The notes beneath the pieces were generated by a model. It did no database searches. It worked only from the letters and a program-made list of their open reading frames with translations, and was not told the DNA's origin. A DNA stretch of 64,000 nt from Bacteroidota bacterium (GTDB lineage: Bacteria; Bacteroidota; Bacteroidia; Chitinophagales; Saprospiraceae). The DNA lies in assembly GCA_029781865.1 (NCBI GenBank), contig JAKOVW010000093.1, forward strand, positions 68,718 through 132,717. Reading direction: 5' to 3'. Below are positions 52,426 through 61,242 of this stretch, one piece after another. The stretch's first letter is position 1; each line of letters begins with the position of its first letter. The position numbers and the translations under genes were made by a program.

Positions 52426-53655
52426 CTAAAACTCCACCTTCTTCGTAATCACCTGATCCTTTCTTTTTACCTGAACATCGGCGGACTGTCCTTTTTCATA
52501 TTTGCCCAGCGCTGCCATGTACTCATAGACGTCTTTCACGGGTGTATCACCTACTTTTATGATGATATCTCCTGCTTCCAGTCCGGCTTTTTGCGCCGGC
52601 CGGCCATCCAATACGGCATCGATGCGCATTCCGTCACCATTATATACGTAGTCTGGCATTACGCCCAGGGTCACTTTAAATGAACTCACTTTTTGCTTGT
52701 CCTCATCCTTTGTTTTCTGGAAGGTCAGGGATGGGTAATGATCGAGTTGCTGCATGGTCGATAAGATAATCTTGGAGACTTCCAGAATACCGGAATAATT
52801 AACCAAAGGGCTGTCATCACTGGGTTTGTGGTAGTCTTTATGCTGGCCGGTAAAGAAATGCAATACCGGTATGTCTTTCAGATAGAAGGAAGTATGATCA
52901 GAGGGACCAATGCCACCGTCAGAATAGTTGAATTGAAATCCGGCCGGCTTTATCTTGTCGAGTATTTCTTTCCATTCCCTGGAAGTCCCTACTCCACTGA
53001 TTGCAATTGTTTTCTCCGCATTCAGGCGTCCAACCATATCCATGTTGATCATACCCAAAATGCTTGCCTTGTCAATGGTGGGATTTTCCATAAATGCTTT
53101 TGATCCGTATAACCCGAATTCCTCCCCCGAAAAGGCCATGAACAGCACATTGTAGGGCAGATTTTTAGTTTGTTTGAGTTGTTCGGCCAGCCAAAGCAGA
53201 GCAGCAACACCACTGGCATTGTCATCCGCTCCGTTGTGTATGGAATGATCATTTGGCGCCAGCGAACCGGTGGCCCCATGACCCAAGTGATCGTAATGAG
53301 CTCCTATAACCAGGGTTTTCTTGGCTTTGTTATCCAGAAAGCCAATCACGTTTTTACCTTTTTTGTCCAGGTTTTTCAATTCATGCGGGTTGGAAGCAAA
53401 ATTGAATTCCTGAAACCAGCCCTGAGATCCCTTTGCCTTCAAACCCAGTTTTTCCATTCTTTCACGGATATATTCAGCGGCCATAGCCTCACCCTGCGTT
53501 CCGGTCTCCCTGCCTTCCAGGTCGTCTGATGCCAGGTAAACCACATCGACCCTGATCTGCATCAAAGGATCGGTTTGGCTTTTAATTGCAGCACAGGTTA
53601 CAACAACAATAAATAAGCTGCTTAGCAGGTGTTTGAATCGATTGGTCTGTATCAT
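52426..53655 (-). CDS. Secreted M28-family aminopeptidase with PDZ domain
   Basis: About 409 residues from the ATG at 53655 (a TTG nine codons earlier is possible). Signal peptide ends near residue 28 (AAIKSQ). Residues about 50-320 form the M28 zinc core: VIGAHYDHLGHG, NGADDNASGVAALL, MAFSGEEFGLYGSKAF (catalytic Glu pair), NMDMVGRL and HFFTGQHKDYHKPSDD. A PDZ domain (about 335-405, GLEAGDIIIKVGDTPVKD) closes the protein. It probably trims peptides in the periplasm or outside the cell, the PDZ perhaps docking substrate. Stand-alone gene. Confidence 0.92.
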   Translation of the reverse strand: MIQTNRFKHLLSSLFIVVVTCAAIKSQTDPLMQIRVDVVYLASDDLEGRETGTQGEAMAAEYIRERMEKLGLKAKGSQGWFQEFNFASNPHELKNLDKKGKNVIGFLDNKAKKTLVIGAHYDHLGHGATGSLAPNDHSIHNGADDNASGVAALLWLAEQLKQTKNLPYNVLFMAFSGEEFGLYGSKAFMENPTIDKASILGMINMDMVGRLNAEKTIAISGVGTSREWKEILDKIKPAGFQFNYSDGGIGPSDHTSFYLKDIPVLHFFTGQHKDYHKPSDDSPLVNYSGILEVSKIILSTMQQLDHYPSLTFQKTKDEDKQKVSSFKVTLGVMPDYVYNGDGMRIDAVLDGRPAQKAGLEAGDIIIKVGDTPVKDVYEYMAALGKYEKGQSADVQVKRKDQVITKKVEF

Positions 53656-53872
53656 TTTTAATGTAGAATTATTGATTATCAATTAGAAGGTCTTCTTATT
53701 AGCGAAAGCAGCATGAATAGACGAAGCTAACGCACTATTTATCCGGATATTTTCCGGACAACAACAGGCTATTTTTTTCCATTTAATTGAGCCGGTCGTC
53801 TGCGGGTGATGGTCCATTTGTTATCCGGGTTCAAAGCTACTAACAAAGCTTAATAATGAGGGTTCAAATGGT

Positions 53873-53880
53873 TATTTTTG
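53873..53880 (+). promoter_or_regulatory. -7 promoter box for the SRPBCC/GyrI gene
   Basis: TATTTTTG matches TAnnTTTG exactly and lies 19 bases upstream of the ATG, giving a short leader. A -33 box was not clear. Confidence 0.45.
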
Positions 53881-53899
53881 CGGGTCAATATCCAAAAAT

Positions 53900-55024
53900 A
53901 TGTCGAAAAAAATAATAGGTATCGCAGTTGCTCTCTTGCTCATCCTGGTCTATTTGGTTTTTTGCATGATTTCACCGGCTTCCTATAGCTATAAAGATGA
54001 GGTCAAAATCACCGGTCCGTATAAAATGGTTTATGTCGTCATTAACGATATGAAAGACTGGCCAAAATGGTATAGCTGGCAAAAAGCAGATCCCGGATTT
54101 AAAATGTCATTAGGTGGAAAAGAATTGAGCGTTGGTGCCAACTTTACTTTCGAAAGTTCAATATTAGGAAAAGGATACGTGGTCCAGACCGAAGGATACC
54201 AGGATTCCATCATTGCTGTAAATATGAAATCATCTAAACTTCCGAATGACATCAGCATCGGATGGCAGATCATTCAGGAAGGAACAAAGTCTGTTTATGT
54301 TCATCTCAATGCACGCCTGAAAGGAAAAATACCATTTATCAAAAGAGGAATTTATTTTGGATTGCAAAATAAACTGGACAAACTTTTTCACGATGATCTA
54401 AACGGTATGAAAACATATATCGAAGATTTGGTGAAAGGAGATTTTGGCGTCGAGAAAGTGACTTATGATGGTCAAAAATATTTTGGAAAACTGGACATCG
54501 TTCCGAGTGCAAAAATTCCGGAGTTCTATGCTAAATACTATCCGAAGATTTACCATATTCTGGATTCCATGAATGTGAAAGTATCCGGAGCACCGGCAGG
54601 TTTGATTTATGATTGGGATGCACGAACGGGTATAGTTGCCATCATGGCCGCTCTTCCCATTGATATCAAATTGCCGTTTATGGAAGGATGGAGTTACACC
54701 GAGGTTTCCAAAGGCGAATGTTTGCGCATGAAGAATTATGGAAATTATACTACGCTTCGCAGTGCTCATGTCAAAATGAATTACCTGATGGATAATTCTC
54801 CATATACACTTGAAGTACCTATCATAGAAGAATACGTAACATCACCATCCCAGGAACCCGATACGTCTAAATGGCTGACCAATATTTATTATCCATTGGA
54901 GAAAAAAGGCGGATATATCAAAACAGTTGAAAACAAACAAACACTTGAAGATCTTATTAAGATGGAAGAAGCGGAACGTCAGAAAACATTGAAAAATCTA
55001 TTACGAGAAGTGAAACCAAATTGA
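53900..55024 (+). CDS. SRPBCC domain protein with GyrI-like effector-binding domain
   Basis: 374 residues. One N-terminal membrane helix (about 4-24), then an SRPBCC/polyketide-cyclase-like hydrophobic-cavity domain (about 35-170; MKDWPKWYSWQKADP, SKGKGY-type turns). The second half (about 180-345) resembles a GyrI/AraC effector-binding (BmrR C-terminal) domain: YDWDARTGIVAIMAALPI, YTEVSKGECLRMKNYGNYTTL, PYTLEVPIIEEYVTSP. Both domains bind small hydrophobic molecules. The combination behind a membrane anchor suggests a periplasmic ligand-binding protein. It overlaps the next start by 4 bases, so the pair is coupled. No enzymatic residues were identified. Confidence 0.83.
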   Translation: MSKKIIGIAVALLLILVYLVFCMISPASYSYKDEVKITGPYKMVYVVINDMKDWPKWYSWQKADPGFKMSLGGKELSVGANFTFESSILGKGYVVQTEGYQDSIIAVNMKSSKLPNDISIGWQIIQEGTKSVYVHLNARLKGKIPFIKRGIYFGLQNKLDKLFHDDLNGMKTYIEDLVKGDFGVEKVTYDGQKYFGKLDIVPSAKIPEFYAKYYPKIYHILDSMNVKVSGAPAGLIYDWDARTGIVAIMAALPIDIKLPFMEGWSYTEVSKGECLRMKNYGNYTTLRSAHVKMNYLMDNSPYTLEVPIIEEYVTSPSQEPDTSKWLTNIYYPLEKKGGYIKTVENKQTLEDLIKMEEAERQKTLKNLLREVKPN

Positions 55025-55779
55025 TCATCTATTTATTATTAGCGGCTATGAACCTGTTTCCTTCATTAAATGACACCCCTGTTTCTGCATTTATAGAAGG
55101 CAGTTCTTCCAATGCTTTGCCAATTGATGATCCCAGATATATTTCCGGTAAATTTGATCCTTCCGAACATCCGGATTTTATAGAATTCAAATCGGATACC
55201 GTTCAAAGCAAGCAATATCTTCGAATTGAAGTTTACATTGCCTTTTTGAAAATGAAAGAATCCGCATCCAGAGACTCTGTTTTTCTGAGCATCGTATCTG
55301 CAACGAGAAATTTCGATTACCAGAAAGAACTATGGGAAAATAAATGGTCCGGAATAACTCCTGTTGATAATAAAAATCTTCAACTGCATATTAAAGATCC
55401 GGTAGAACGTGCACAAAAAATTCTGGAGTATTCGGCACCACCGGGTTTCTCCAGACATCATTGGGGAACAGATATTGATATCAATTCAACGGAAACGGAC
55501 TATTTTGAAACTGAACAAGGAATTAAAACGTATCAATGGCTAAAAACCAATGCAGCAAAATTTGGTTTTTGTCAAACCTATACTGAATTCAGTGAACAAA
55601 GGCCCAGAGGTTTTAAAGAAGAAAAATGGCACTGGTCCTATAAGCCGGTTTCTGAACTCATATGGAAGAAACAAATTCAGAATTTTCGCGACATCAAAAT
55701 CCATTCCTTCAAAGGAAGTGAAGTGTTGCAATCCGTGAATTTATTTGACTACGTTTTTTTTACGAACACCTGCAATTAG
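55021..55779 (+). CDS. M15-family D-alanyl-D-alanine carboxypeptidase-like (VanY type)
   Basis: 252 residues from a TTG at 55021 whose last two bases begin the TGA stop of the upstream gene (TTGA overlap). A signal peptide follows directly (IIYLLLAAMNLFPSL), so the TTG is credible; an ATG at 55048 would shorten the signal. The zinc site reads SRHHWGTDIDIN (His and Asp ligands) and EKWHWSYKP (catalytic Glu/His pair), as in VanY/DdpX peptidases that remove the terminal D-Ala of the peptidoglycan stem. Periplasmic. Confidence 0.88.
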   Translation: MIIYLLLAAMNLFPSLNDTPVSAFIEGSSSNALPIDDPRYISGKFDPSEHPDFIEFKSDTVQSKQYLRIEVYIAFLKMKESASRDSVFLSIVSATRNFDYQKELWENKWSGITPVDNKNLQLHIKDPVERAQKILEYSAPPGFSRHHWGTDIDINSTETDYFETEQGIKTYQWLKTNAAKFGFCQTYTEFSEQRPRGFKEEKWHWSYKPVSELIWKKQIQNFRDIKIHSFKGSEVLQSVNLFDYVFFTNTCN

Positions 55780-55786
55780 AATTTTT

Positions 55787-56350
55787 ATGGCACTTACAGA
55801 ATCAAAAATGCTGGCCCTTGGCACCAAAGCTCCTTCATTCCATTTAACAGATACGGTAAGCGGTAAATTGGTTTCATTGGATGACTTTCAAAATGAGCAT
55901 GCATACGTGATTATGTTTTTATGCAATCATTGTCCCTATGTGATTCACGTCAATCCCGAAATCGTAAGACTCTGCAAAGATTATAAAAATAAAGGGGTTG
56001 CATTCATAGCCATAAGTGCGAATGATATTATTAAATACCCACAGGATGGACCGGAACTGATGAAGGAACATGCCATTAAAACAGGATATGCATTTCCGTA
56101 TTTGTTTGATGAATCACAACAGGTAGCCAAAGATTACGATGCTGCATGTACTCCTGATTTTTATGTATTCGATAAAAACAAAATGCTGGTTTATCGCGGA
56201 CGGCTGGATGATTCAAGACCAAACAGCGGAATTGAATTGACGGGACGCGATTTAAGACAAGCATTAGATGCAGTGTTATCCGGTAAAGAAGTAAGTCCTG
56301 TACAGTATCCCAGCATGGGATGTAATATTAAGTGGAAAGCAACACTTTAA
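55787..56350 (+). CDS. Thioredoxin-fold redoxin (AhpC/TSA-like)
   Basis: About 187 residues from the ATG at 55787, 7 bases after the previous stop. Thioredoxin fold with redox motif CNHC (C46, C49) after YVIMFL, then NPEIVRLCKDYKNKGVAFIAISAND, PYLFDESQQVAKDYDA, cis-Pro in CTPDFYVFD, and a C-terminal extension with ELTGRDLRQALDAVL ending in PSMGCNIKWK. This is the thiol-oxidoreductase group named after the CPYV-type motif (here CNHCPYVIHVNP), which is often periplasmic or cytoplasmic; there is no signal peptide here. It may detoxify peroxide or reduce cytochrome c thiols. The next gene is a cytochrome c. Confidence 0.87.
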   Translation: MALTESKMLALGTKAPSFHLTDTVSGKLVSLDDFQNEHAYVIMFLCNHCPYVIHVNPEIVRLCKDYKNKGVAFIAISANDIIKYPQDGPELMKEHAIKTGYAFPYLFDESQQVAKDYDAACTPDFYVFDKNKMLVYRGRLDDSRPNSGIELTGRDLRQALDAVLSGKEVSPVQYPSMGCNIKWKATL

Positions 56351-56442
56351 GGGTATCTAAAAATGCTCAAACCATGATTCATGAAATGATTTCTCCGATA
56401 AATTATTTTCAACTTTTTCCGTACTAAATTCATTCGCAAAAA

Positions 56443-57528
56443 ATGGATGACCATTCTAATCCGGAAAAATTAATTGCCTCGATGGCGAAAGCCATACAGC
56501 GTTTATTGCTTATCGTTGTCGTTCAATTACTATTACTGATCATGGCTCCGTTTCTGTTTATGTACAGAAATGAAATTGCACATTTTTTTAAAGCAAAAGA
56601 AAAACCGGTTATCTCAAAAACAGTTGCTGATCAGCCTGCTGTTAAAGAAAATTACTGGATAGCACCTGATATTGAAAGCATAAAAGATTCCATTTTAAAA
56701 AAACAGGTATTGTATGGTAAAGATCTGATTGCTCATACTTCAAAATACCTGGGGCCGAAAGGATCAGTGAAATCTATAAGCAATGGAATGAATTGTCAGA
56801 ATTGTCATCTGGATGCGGGCACCAGAATTTTCGGAAATAATTATGGATCAGTTGCTTCGACTTATCCCAAACTGAGAGCCCGAAGCGGAAAAATAGAAGA
56901 CATTTACAAAAGAGTGAATGATTGTTTCGAACGAAGTCTCAATGGCATTGCACTGGATACGCTGAGTACTGAAATGCAGGCGATCAAATCGTATATCACC
57001 TTTCTGGGTACAAATGTTATGAAAGGCGAGAAAGCAAAAGGTTCCGGATTTAAAGATCTGGATTATCCGGATCGATCAGCAGATGTGGTCAAAGGCAAAG
57101 AAATTTATAATGCAAAATGTTTGAGTTGTCATCAGGCCAATGGCGAAGGAATACTGAATCCCGATGGAATAGAATTTACCTATCCTCCACTGTGGGGAAA
57201 TAAAAGTTATAATGACGGGGCAGGTTTATACCGGATCAGCAATTTTGCAAAATACATTAAATACAACATGCCTTTTGGCGTGCATTATGATAATCCGCAA
57301 TTGAGTGATGATGAAGCCTGGGATCTGGCGGCATTCGTCAATTCACAACCACGCCCGCATAAAGATGTGCCTTTGGACTGGCCCGATAAATCGAAGAAAC
57401 CGGTTGACCATCCGTTTGGACCTTATGCCGATCATTTTTCGGAACAACAACATAAGTATGGTCCCTTCAAGCCTATCGTGGAAGAAATAAACAAACTTCA
57501 AAAATCAACTTCCGGTAAAAAAATATAG
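56443..57528 (+). CDS. TsdA-like diheme c-type cytochrome (putative thiosulfate dehydrogenase)
   Basis: 361 residues, with an N-terminal membrane anchor (about 20-40). Two heme sites: CQNCH (C118, C121, H122) and CLSCH (C226, C229, H230). The first domain shows the TsdA layout: SISNGMNCQNCHLDAGTRIFGNNYG, YPKLRARSGKIEDIYKRVNDCFERSLNG, LSTEMQAIKSY. The second domain carries GEGILNPDGIEFTYPPLWG and a late Met (NMPFG), which could be the distal heme ligand. TsdA enzymes oxidise thiosulfate to tetrathionate or run the reverse; the active-site heme 1 axial Cys was not certified by eye, so 'TsdA-like' is the right level. The porin gene follows closely (30 bases). Confidence 0.85.
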   Translation: MDDHSNPEKLIASMAKAIQRLLLIVVVQLLLLIMAPFLFMYRNEIAHFFKAKEKPVISKTVADQPAVKENYWIAPDIESIKDSILKKQVLYGKDLIAHTSKYLGPKGSVKSISNGMNCQNCHLDAGTRIFGNNYGSVASTYPKLRARSGKIEDIYKRVNDCFERSLNGIALDTLSTEMQAIKSYITFLGTNVMKGEKAKGSGFKDLDYPDRSADVVKGKEIYNAKCLSCHQANGEGILNPDGIEFTYPPLWGNKSYNDGAGLYRISNFAKYIKYNMPFGVHYDNPQLSDDEAWDLAAFVNSQPRPHKDVPLDWPDKSKKPVDHPFGPYADHFSEQQHKYGPFKPIVEEINKLQKSTSGKKI

Positions 57529-57558
57529 AACTAAAATCCCAAATCAGATTTATCCCAA

Positions 57559-58986
57559 ATGAAATTGAATTATTATTTATTCTGCTTTTTATGGATCGTT
57601 ATAAAAATTAATTTATCTGCTCAACATCAGGAGTTCAACGAATTTCCAGGGATATATAAACGCAATCAAACACAACTGCCCGACAGCACTTCATTGCTTT
57701 CAGCATTTAAACGCGGTACATTGAACGGAAACATTCGCTATTATTTCTTTGCTACCGATAATGAAAAAAATTTAAGCGATTATTACGCCAATGCTGCTGG
57801 AGTTTCCATACATTATGAAACTGCAAAATGGTATGGATTTCAATTTGGAATTGGAAGTTCAACGGTATTTAATCTCAAATCTTCTGATTTAACAAAACCC
57901 GATAGCATTACCGGAAAATCCAACCGATATGAAATCGGATTATTCGATTATGAAAATCCGGGAAAGAAATCTGACCTGCATCACCTGGATGAATTGTTTA
58001 TTAAATTTAATTACCGGCATTCTTTTGCAACTTATGGAAGACAATATATTCACACGCCATTGATCAATCTTCAGGATGGAAGAATGAAACCCAATGCGGT
58101 ATATGGCATTTGGATGGAATGGAATGAATTCCGCAATACGCGGATACAGGGAGGTTGGTTGCATTCGATTTCTCCGGTTGGCACTTCGCGTTTTTTAACC
58201 ATGCAGGAATCCATTGGAATTTATCCTGTCGGAGTCAATCCCGATGGCTCAAAATCAGGATATAAAAACAACATAAGCAGCAAAGGCACAGCCCTGCTTG
58301 GCATTCAGAATATCGGATTAAAAAATGTTAAATTTCAATTTTGGGATCTCTATGCGGAAAATTTATTTCATGTTGCGATGATACAGACGGATCTTCAATT
58401 TAATTTGAATCAAAACTATTCCATAATCGGTGGGATTCAATATTTAAAAGAAGATGCAATAGGAAATAGTGGAAATTCAGATCCATCCAAAGCGTATATT
58501 GAAAAAGGCTCGGGCACCTCTTGTTATGGCATGAAGTTAGGCGTGAAAAATCCGGTTTGGGAATGCAGTTTGAATTACAATCGCATAGACTCCAAAGGCC
58601 GGTACTTAATTCCACGTGAATGGGGTCGTGATCCCTTTTATACGTTCATGCCCAGGGAGCGCAATGAGGGATTTGGGGATGTGCATGCTTATGTAGGAAA
58701 AATGCAATATCAGATAGTCAAAGCAAAACTTAAAACGTCATTGGCTTTTGGGTATTTTGATTTGCCCGATGTGAAGAATGTTGCATTAAACAAATACGGA
58801 ATGCCATCTTATACACAACTCAATGCAGATGTGCAATACCGGTTCGATGGTTTTTTAAATGGGCTTGAAACTCATTTGCTGATTGTCAGTAAACAGAGTC
58901 GCGGAGAGACTTACAATGATGAAAAAAATATTTTTAACAAGGTCAATCTGATGATTTACAATCTGATCATCAATTATCATTTTTGA
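57559..58986 (+). CDS. OprD-family outer-membrane porin
   Basis: 475 residues with a signal peptide (ending NLSAQ). Beta-barrel signatures: FNYRHSFATYGRQYIHTPLINLQDGRMKPN (the OprD loop with RQ-h-TP---DGR--P), strands alternating small and aromatic residues, REWGRDPFYTFMPRERNEGFGDVHAY (the OprD E-GR-p-f---p-ER--G--D motif) and a final aromatic strand NLIINYHF. OprD porins admit amino acids, organic acids or other small molecules across the outer membrane. It lies 30 bases downstream of the TsdA-like cytochrome, so an anion for that enzyme is a plausible but unproved cargo. Confidence 0.86.
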   Translation: MKLNYYLFCFLWIVIKINLSAQHQEFNEFPGIYKRNQTQLPDSTSLLSAFKRGTLNGNIRYYFFATDNEKNLSDYYANAAGVSIHYETAKWYGFQFGIGSSTVFNLKSSDLTKPDSITGKSNRYEIGLFDYENPGKKSDLHHLDELFIKFNYRHSFATYGRQYIHTPLINLQDGRMKPNAVYGIWMEWNEFRNTRIQGGWLHSISPVGTSRFLTMQESIGIYPVGVNPDGSKSGYKNNISSKGTALLGIQNIGLKNVKFQFWDLYAENLFHVAMIQTDLQFNLNQNYSIIGGIQYLKEDAIGNSGNSDPSKAYIEKGSGTSCYGMKLGVKNPVWECSLNYNRIDSKGRYLIPREWGRDPFYTFMPRERNEGFGDVHAYVGKMQYQIVKAKLKTSLAFGYFDLPDVKNVALNKYGMPSYTQLNADVQYRFDGFLNGLETHLLIVSKQSRGETYNDEKNIFNKVNLMIYNLIINYHF

Positions 58987-59311
58987 TAGTGCCGGTTGTA
59001 GTCCGGATTATTTCATTCAGTATTGATTTCACGTCTTTGAATCACATTCACTTCTAGCTTGATGTCAATAGTCCGCTTGCGTAAGCATGCATATTAAATA
59101 TGCAGATACCTCCTTAGCAAAGTTCGAAAAGCAGAACCCTGAAATCCAAACCGGAATCCCTTAATCCCGGTTAAAAAAGGTGAATTTTGATACATATTAA
59201 AATATTTTATACTTTATATTAAATTCATTATAAACATATTACATATAATTGACCCCTGATTGAGGTCGAAATTGGTATCATTTTTGTATCAGGTAGGGAA
59301 ATGCCTGTTCG
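58987..59311. other. Intergenic region, AT-rich, with a palindrome
   Basis: No gene. GCATATTAAATATGC (59088-59102) is an almost perfect 15-base palindrome. The last 60 bases before the glucosaminidase ATG contain a direct repeat GTATCA (about 59274 and 59286) and a possible -7-like ATTTTTG, but no confident promoter. Confidence 0.35.
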
Positions 59312-60052
59312 ATGAAATCAAATACCTCCTTCAAATTCAATTATTGGCTGGCTCTCATGCCTGGAATTGTGCTTTGCCTTATTTCGGCAAGACCTGTCAC
59401 CCTTCAGGAAAAATACATAGAGCAATTTAAAGGATTAGCCATTAGTGAAATGGAACGTACCGGAATCCCGGCGAGCATCAAATTAGCACAAGGATTACTG
59501 GAGTCACAATCCGGCCGAAGTGAATTGGCTAAGTATGCCAATAATCATTTTGGTATCAAATGCAAGAATGATTGGACGGGTGAGATTTACTATTACCATG
59601 ATGATGATAAAAATACAGATGGAGAAATCATTGCTTCCTGTTTTAGATCGTATTCCAGCCCATCTGATTCTTATAAAGATCACAGTGATTTTTTAGTGAA
59701 CAGATCGCGCTACAAAGAACTATTCAATTTACCAAAAACGGATTATGTATCCTGGGCGCAGGGATTGAAGAAATGTGGCTATGCAACTGATCCGAATTAT
59801 GCAGATCGTTTGATCAAAACCATACAAAAATATAATCTCGATAATCTCGACGCAAAAACAGAATTAGCAAATTCCAAAGATGCATTGTGGAAAGATTCCA
59901 TTGCAGAACGCGTCGTGTTTCAACCTTTTGAACCTATTGAACCGATCAGCCCAAAGCAAGTCAATTTAATTGCTACTAAAAATATTCCGAATGAATATGT
60001 AAAGCTGAGTCACAAATCAAAGCAAAAGCATAAGCGAAAAAGGAGAAATTAG
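59312..60052 (+). CDS. Secreted glucosaminidase (mannosyl-glycoprotein endo-beta-N-acetylglucosaminidase-like)
   Basis: 246 residues. The N-terminus is hydrophobic (about 11-26) and may be a signal peptide or anchor. The glucosaminidase domain (about 35-180) contains GIPASIKLAQGLLESQSGRSELA with the catalytic Glu, then NNHFGIKCKNDWTG, ASCFRSYSSPSDSYKDHSDFL and WAQGLKKCGYATDPNYADRLI. This is the FlgJ/Atl type that cleaves glycan strands of peptidoglycan. The C-terminus is a short basic tail (KSKQKHKRKRRN) without the LysM domains frequent in this family, which is a mild oddity. Stand-alone gene. Confidence 0.9.
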   Translation: MKSNTSFKFNYWLALMPGIVLCLISARPVTLQEKYIEQFKGLAISEMERTGIPASIKLAQGLLESQSGRSELAKYANNHFGIKCKNDWTGEIYYYHDDDKNTDGEIIASCFRSYSSPSDSYKDHSDFLVNRSRYKELFNLPKTDYVSWAQGLKKCGYATDPNYADRLIKTIQKYNLDNLDAKTELANSKDALWKDSIAERVVFQPFEPIEPISPKQVNLIATKNIPNEYVKLSHKSKQKHKRKRRN

Positions 60053-60130
60053 TAGATTTGCCCTGCCAAAGTTGTCAGGGTCTAAGTAAACCAATCTCAA
60101 ACCTAGACGAATGATTTTAGAGTGACGAAC

Positions 60131-61189
60131 CTACTCGCTCAATTCTTCTGATAGCTTTGGCCTTTTTTTCAATACGTTTTCACGCATTTCTTTATAGCCT
60201 TTTCTCTGAAGCACAATATCCTTTGCCATAAATATGGCATGAGTCATGGATTTTGGATCTGCTTCATTTTTACCGGCTAAATCAAAGCCGGTGCCATGGT
60301 CAGGAGAAGTTCGTACAAAAGGCAATCCCGCAGTATAATTGACCCCTTCGAAGTAGGCCAGCGTTTTAAATGGAATTAGTCCCTGGTCGTGATACATGGC
60401 AAGAATGCCATCAAACTTATCAAATTGTCCACTTCCAAAAAAGCCATCGGAAGAATACGGACCAGCAACAAATAAACCTGCTTTCTTAGCTTCGATAATC
60501 GCTGGTCTTATCATTTCTTCATCTTCTGATCCCAGCAAACCTTCTTCACCGGCATGTGGATTTAAACCAAGCACTGCAATATGTGGCTTCTCAATTCCGA
60601 AATCAAGCATCAGCGATTGCTCCATAAGCTTGATTTTGCTGAGTATGTTTTCTTTACTGATCGAAGAACTGATCTGTGAAACGGGAATGTGATCGGTCAC
60701 TAAACCAACCCGGATGCGATCAGATACCATAAACATCAGGCAATCTTTTGCTCCTGATTTTTCTTTCAGATAACCAGTATGTCCCGGATGACTAAATCCC
60801 GCCATCCTCATGGATAACTTATGAACCGGACCTGTGACTAATGCATCCAGCTCGCCTTTCATAATATCCTGGATGGCCCTGTCGAGCGCCATTTGCGCAT
60901 ACTTTCCGCCGTCAGGACTAGGCTTGCCTAATGTAATCGTCACATTGTCGTTCCAGCAATTGACCATATTAATTCTTCCGGGTCTGGGTCTTTCACCTTG
61001 CCCGATAACATTAAAGTTCAGATTTTCCAGCTGAACAATATTCTTATGGTAGGAGGCAATTTTGACATTGCCATAGATGATTGGAATGATATTTTTAAAA
61101 ATACTCTCATTATTTAAAGACTTGAGTATCACTTCAAAACTTATGCTGTTGATGTCCCCGCAAGTGATGCCGATTTTGACTTTTTCCAT
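60131..61189 (-). CDS. pdxA: 4-hydroxythreonine-4-phosphate dehydrogenase
   Basis: 352 residues; NAD-dependent, metal-requiring step of vitamin B6 synthesis, forming the amino-ketone that condenses to pyridoxine phosphate. Motifs in order: GITCGDINSISFEV, GELDALVTGPVHKLS, FSHPGHTGYLKEKSG, LNPHAGEEGLLG (metal His), GPYSSDGFFG, YHDQGLIPFKTLAYFEGVNYTAGLPFVRTSPDHGTGFDLAG (metal His and substrate-binding loops). The start ATG at 61189 follows a -7 box at 61214-61221. Confidence 0.95.
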   Translation of the reverse strand: MEKVKIGITCGDINSISFEVILKSLNNESIFKNIIPIIYGNVKIASYHKNIVQLENLNFNVIGQGERPRPGRINMVNCWNDNVTITLGKPSPDGGKYAQMALDRAIQDIMKGELDALVTGPVHKLSMRMAGFSHPGHTGYLKEKSGAKDCLMFMVSDRIRVGLVTDHIPVSQISSSISKENILSKIKLMEQSLMLDFGIEKPHIAVLGLNPHAGEEGLLGSEDEEMIRPAIIEAKKAGLFVAGPYSSDGFFGSGQFDKFDGILAMYHDQGLIPFKTLAYFEGVNYTAGLPFVRTSPDHGTGFDLAGKNEADPKSMTHAIFMAKDIVLQRKGYKEMRENVLKKRPKLSEELSE

Positions 61190-61213
61190 TTTTATTGTTT
61201 GTGTTGCAGGCTG

Positions 61214-61221
61214 CGAAGATA
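61214..61221 (-). promoter_or_regulatory. -7 promoter box for pdxA
   Basis: On the minus strand TATCTTCG, one mismatch from TAnnTTTG, 25 bases upstream of the pdxA ATG. The same variant is proposed for the GYDIA kinase promoter at 4724-4731. Confidence 0.4.
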
Positions 61222-61242
61222 AGGCCGGGAGAGGAGAACTGA

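Noticed and set aside
60061-60080. Hairpin CCCTGCC / TGTCAGGG as terminator of the glucosaminidase gene
   Set aside because: One mismatch in an 8-base stem, no T-run, so not reported as a terminator.
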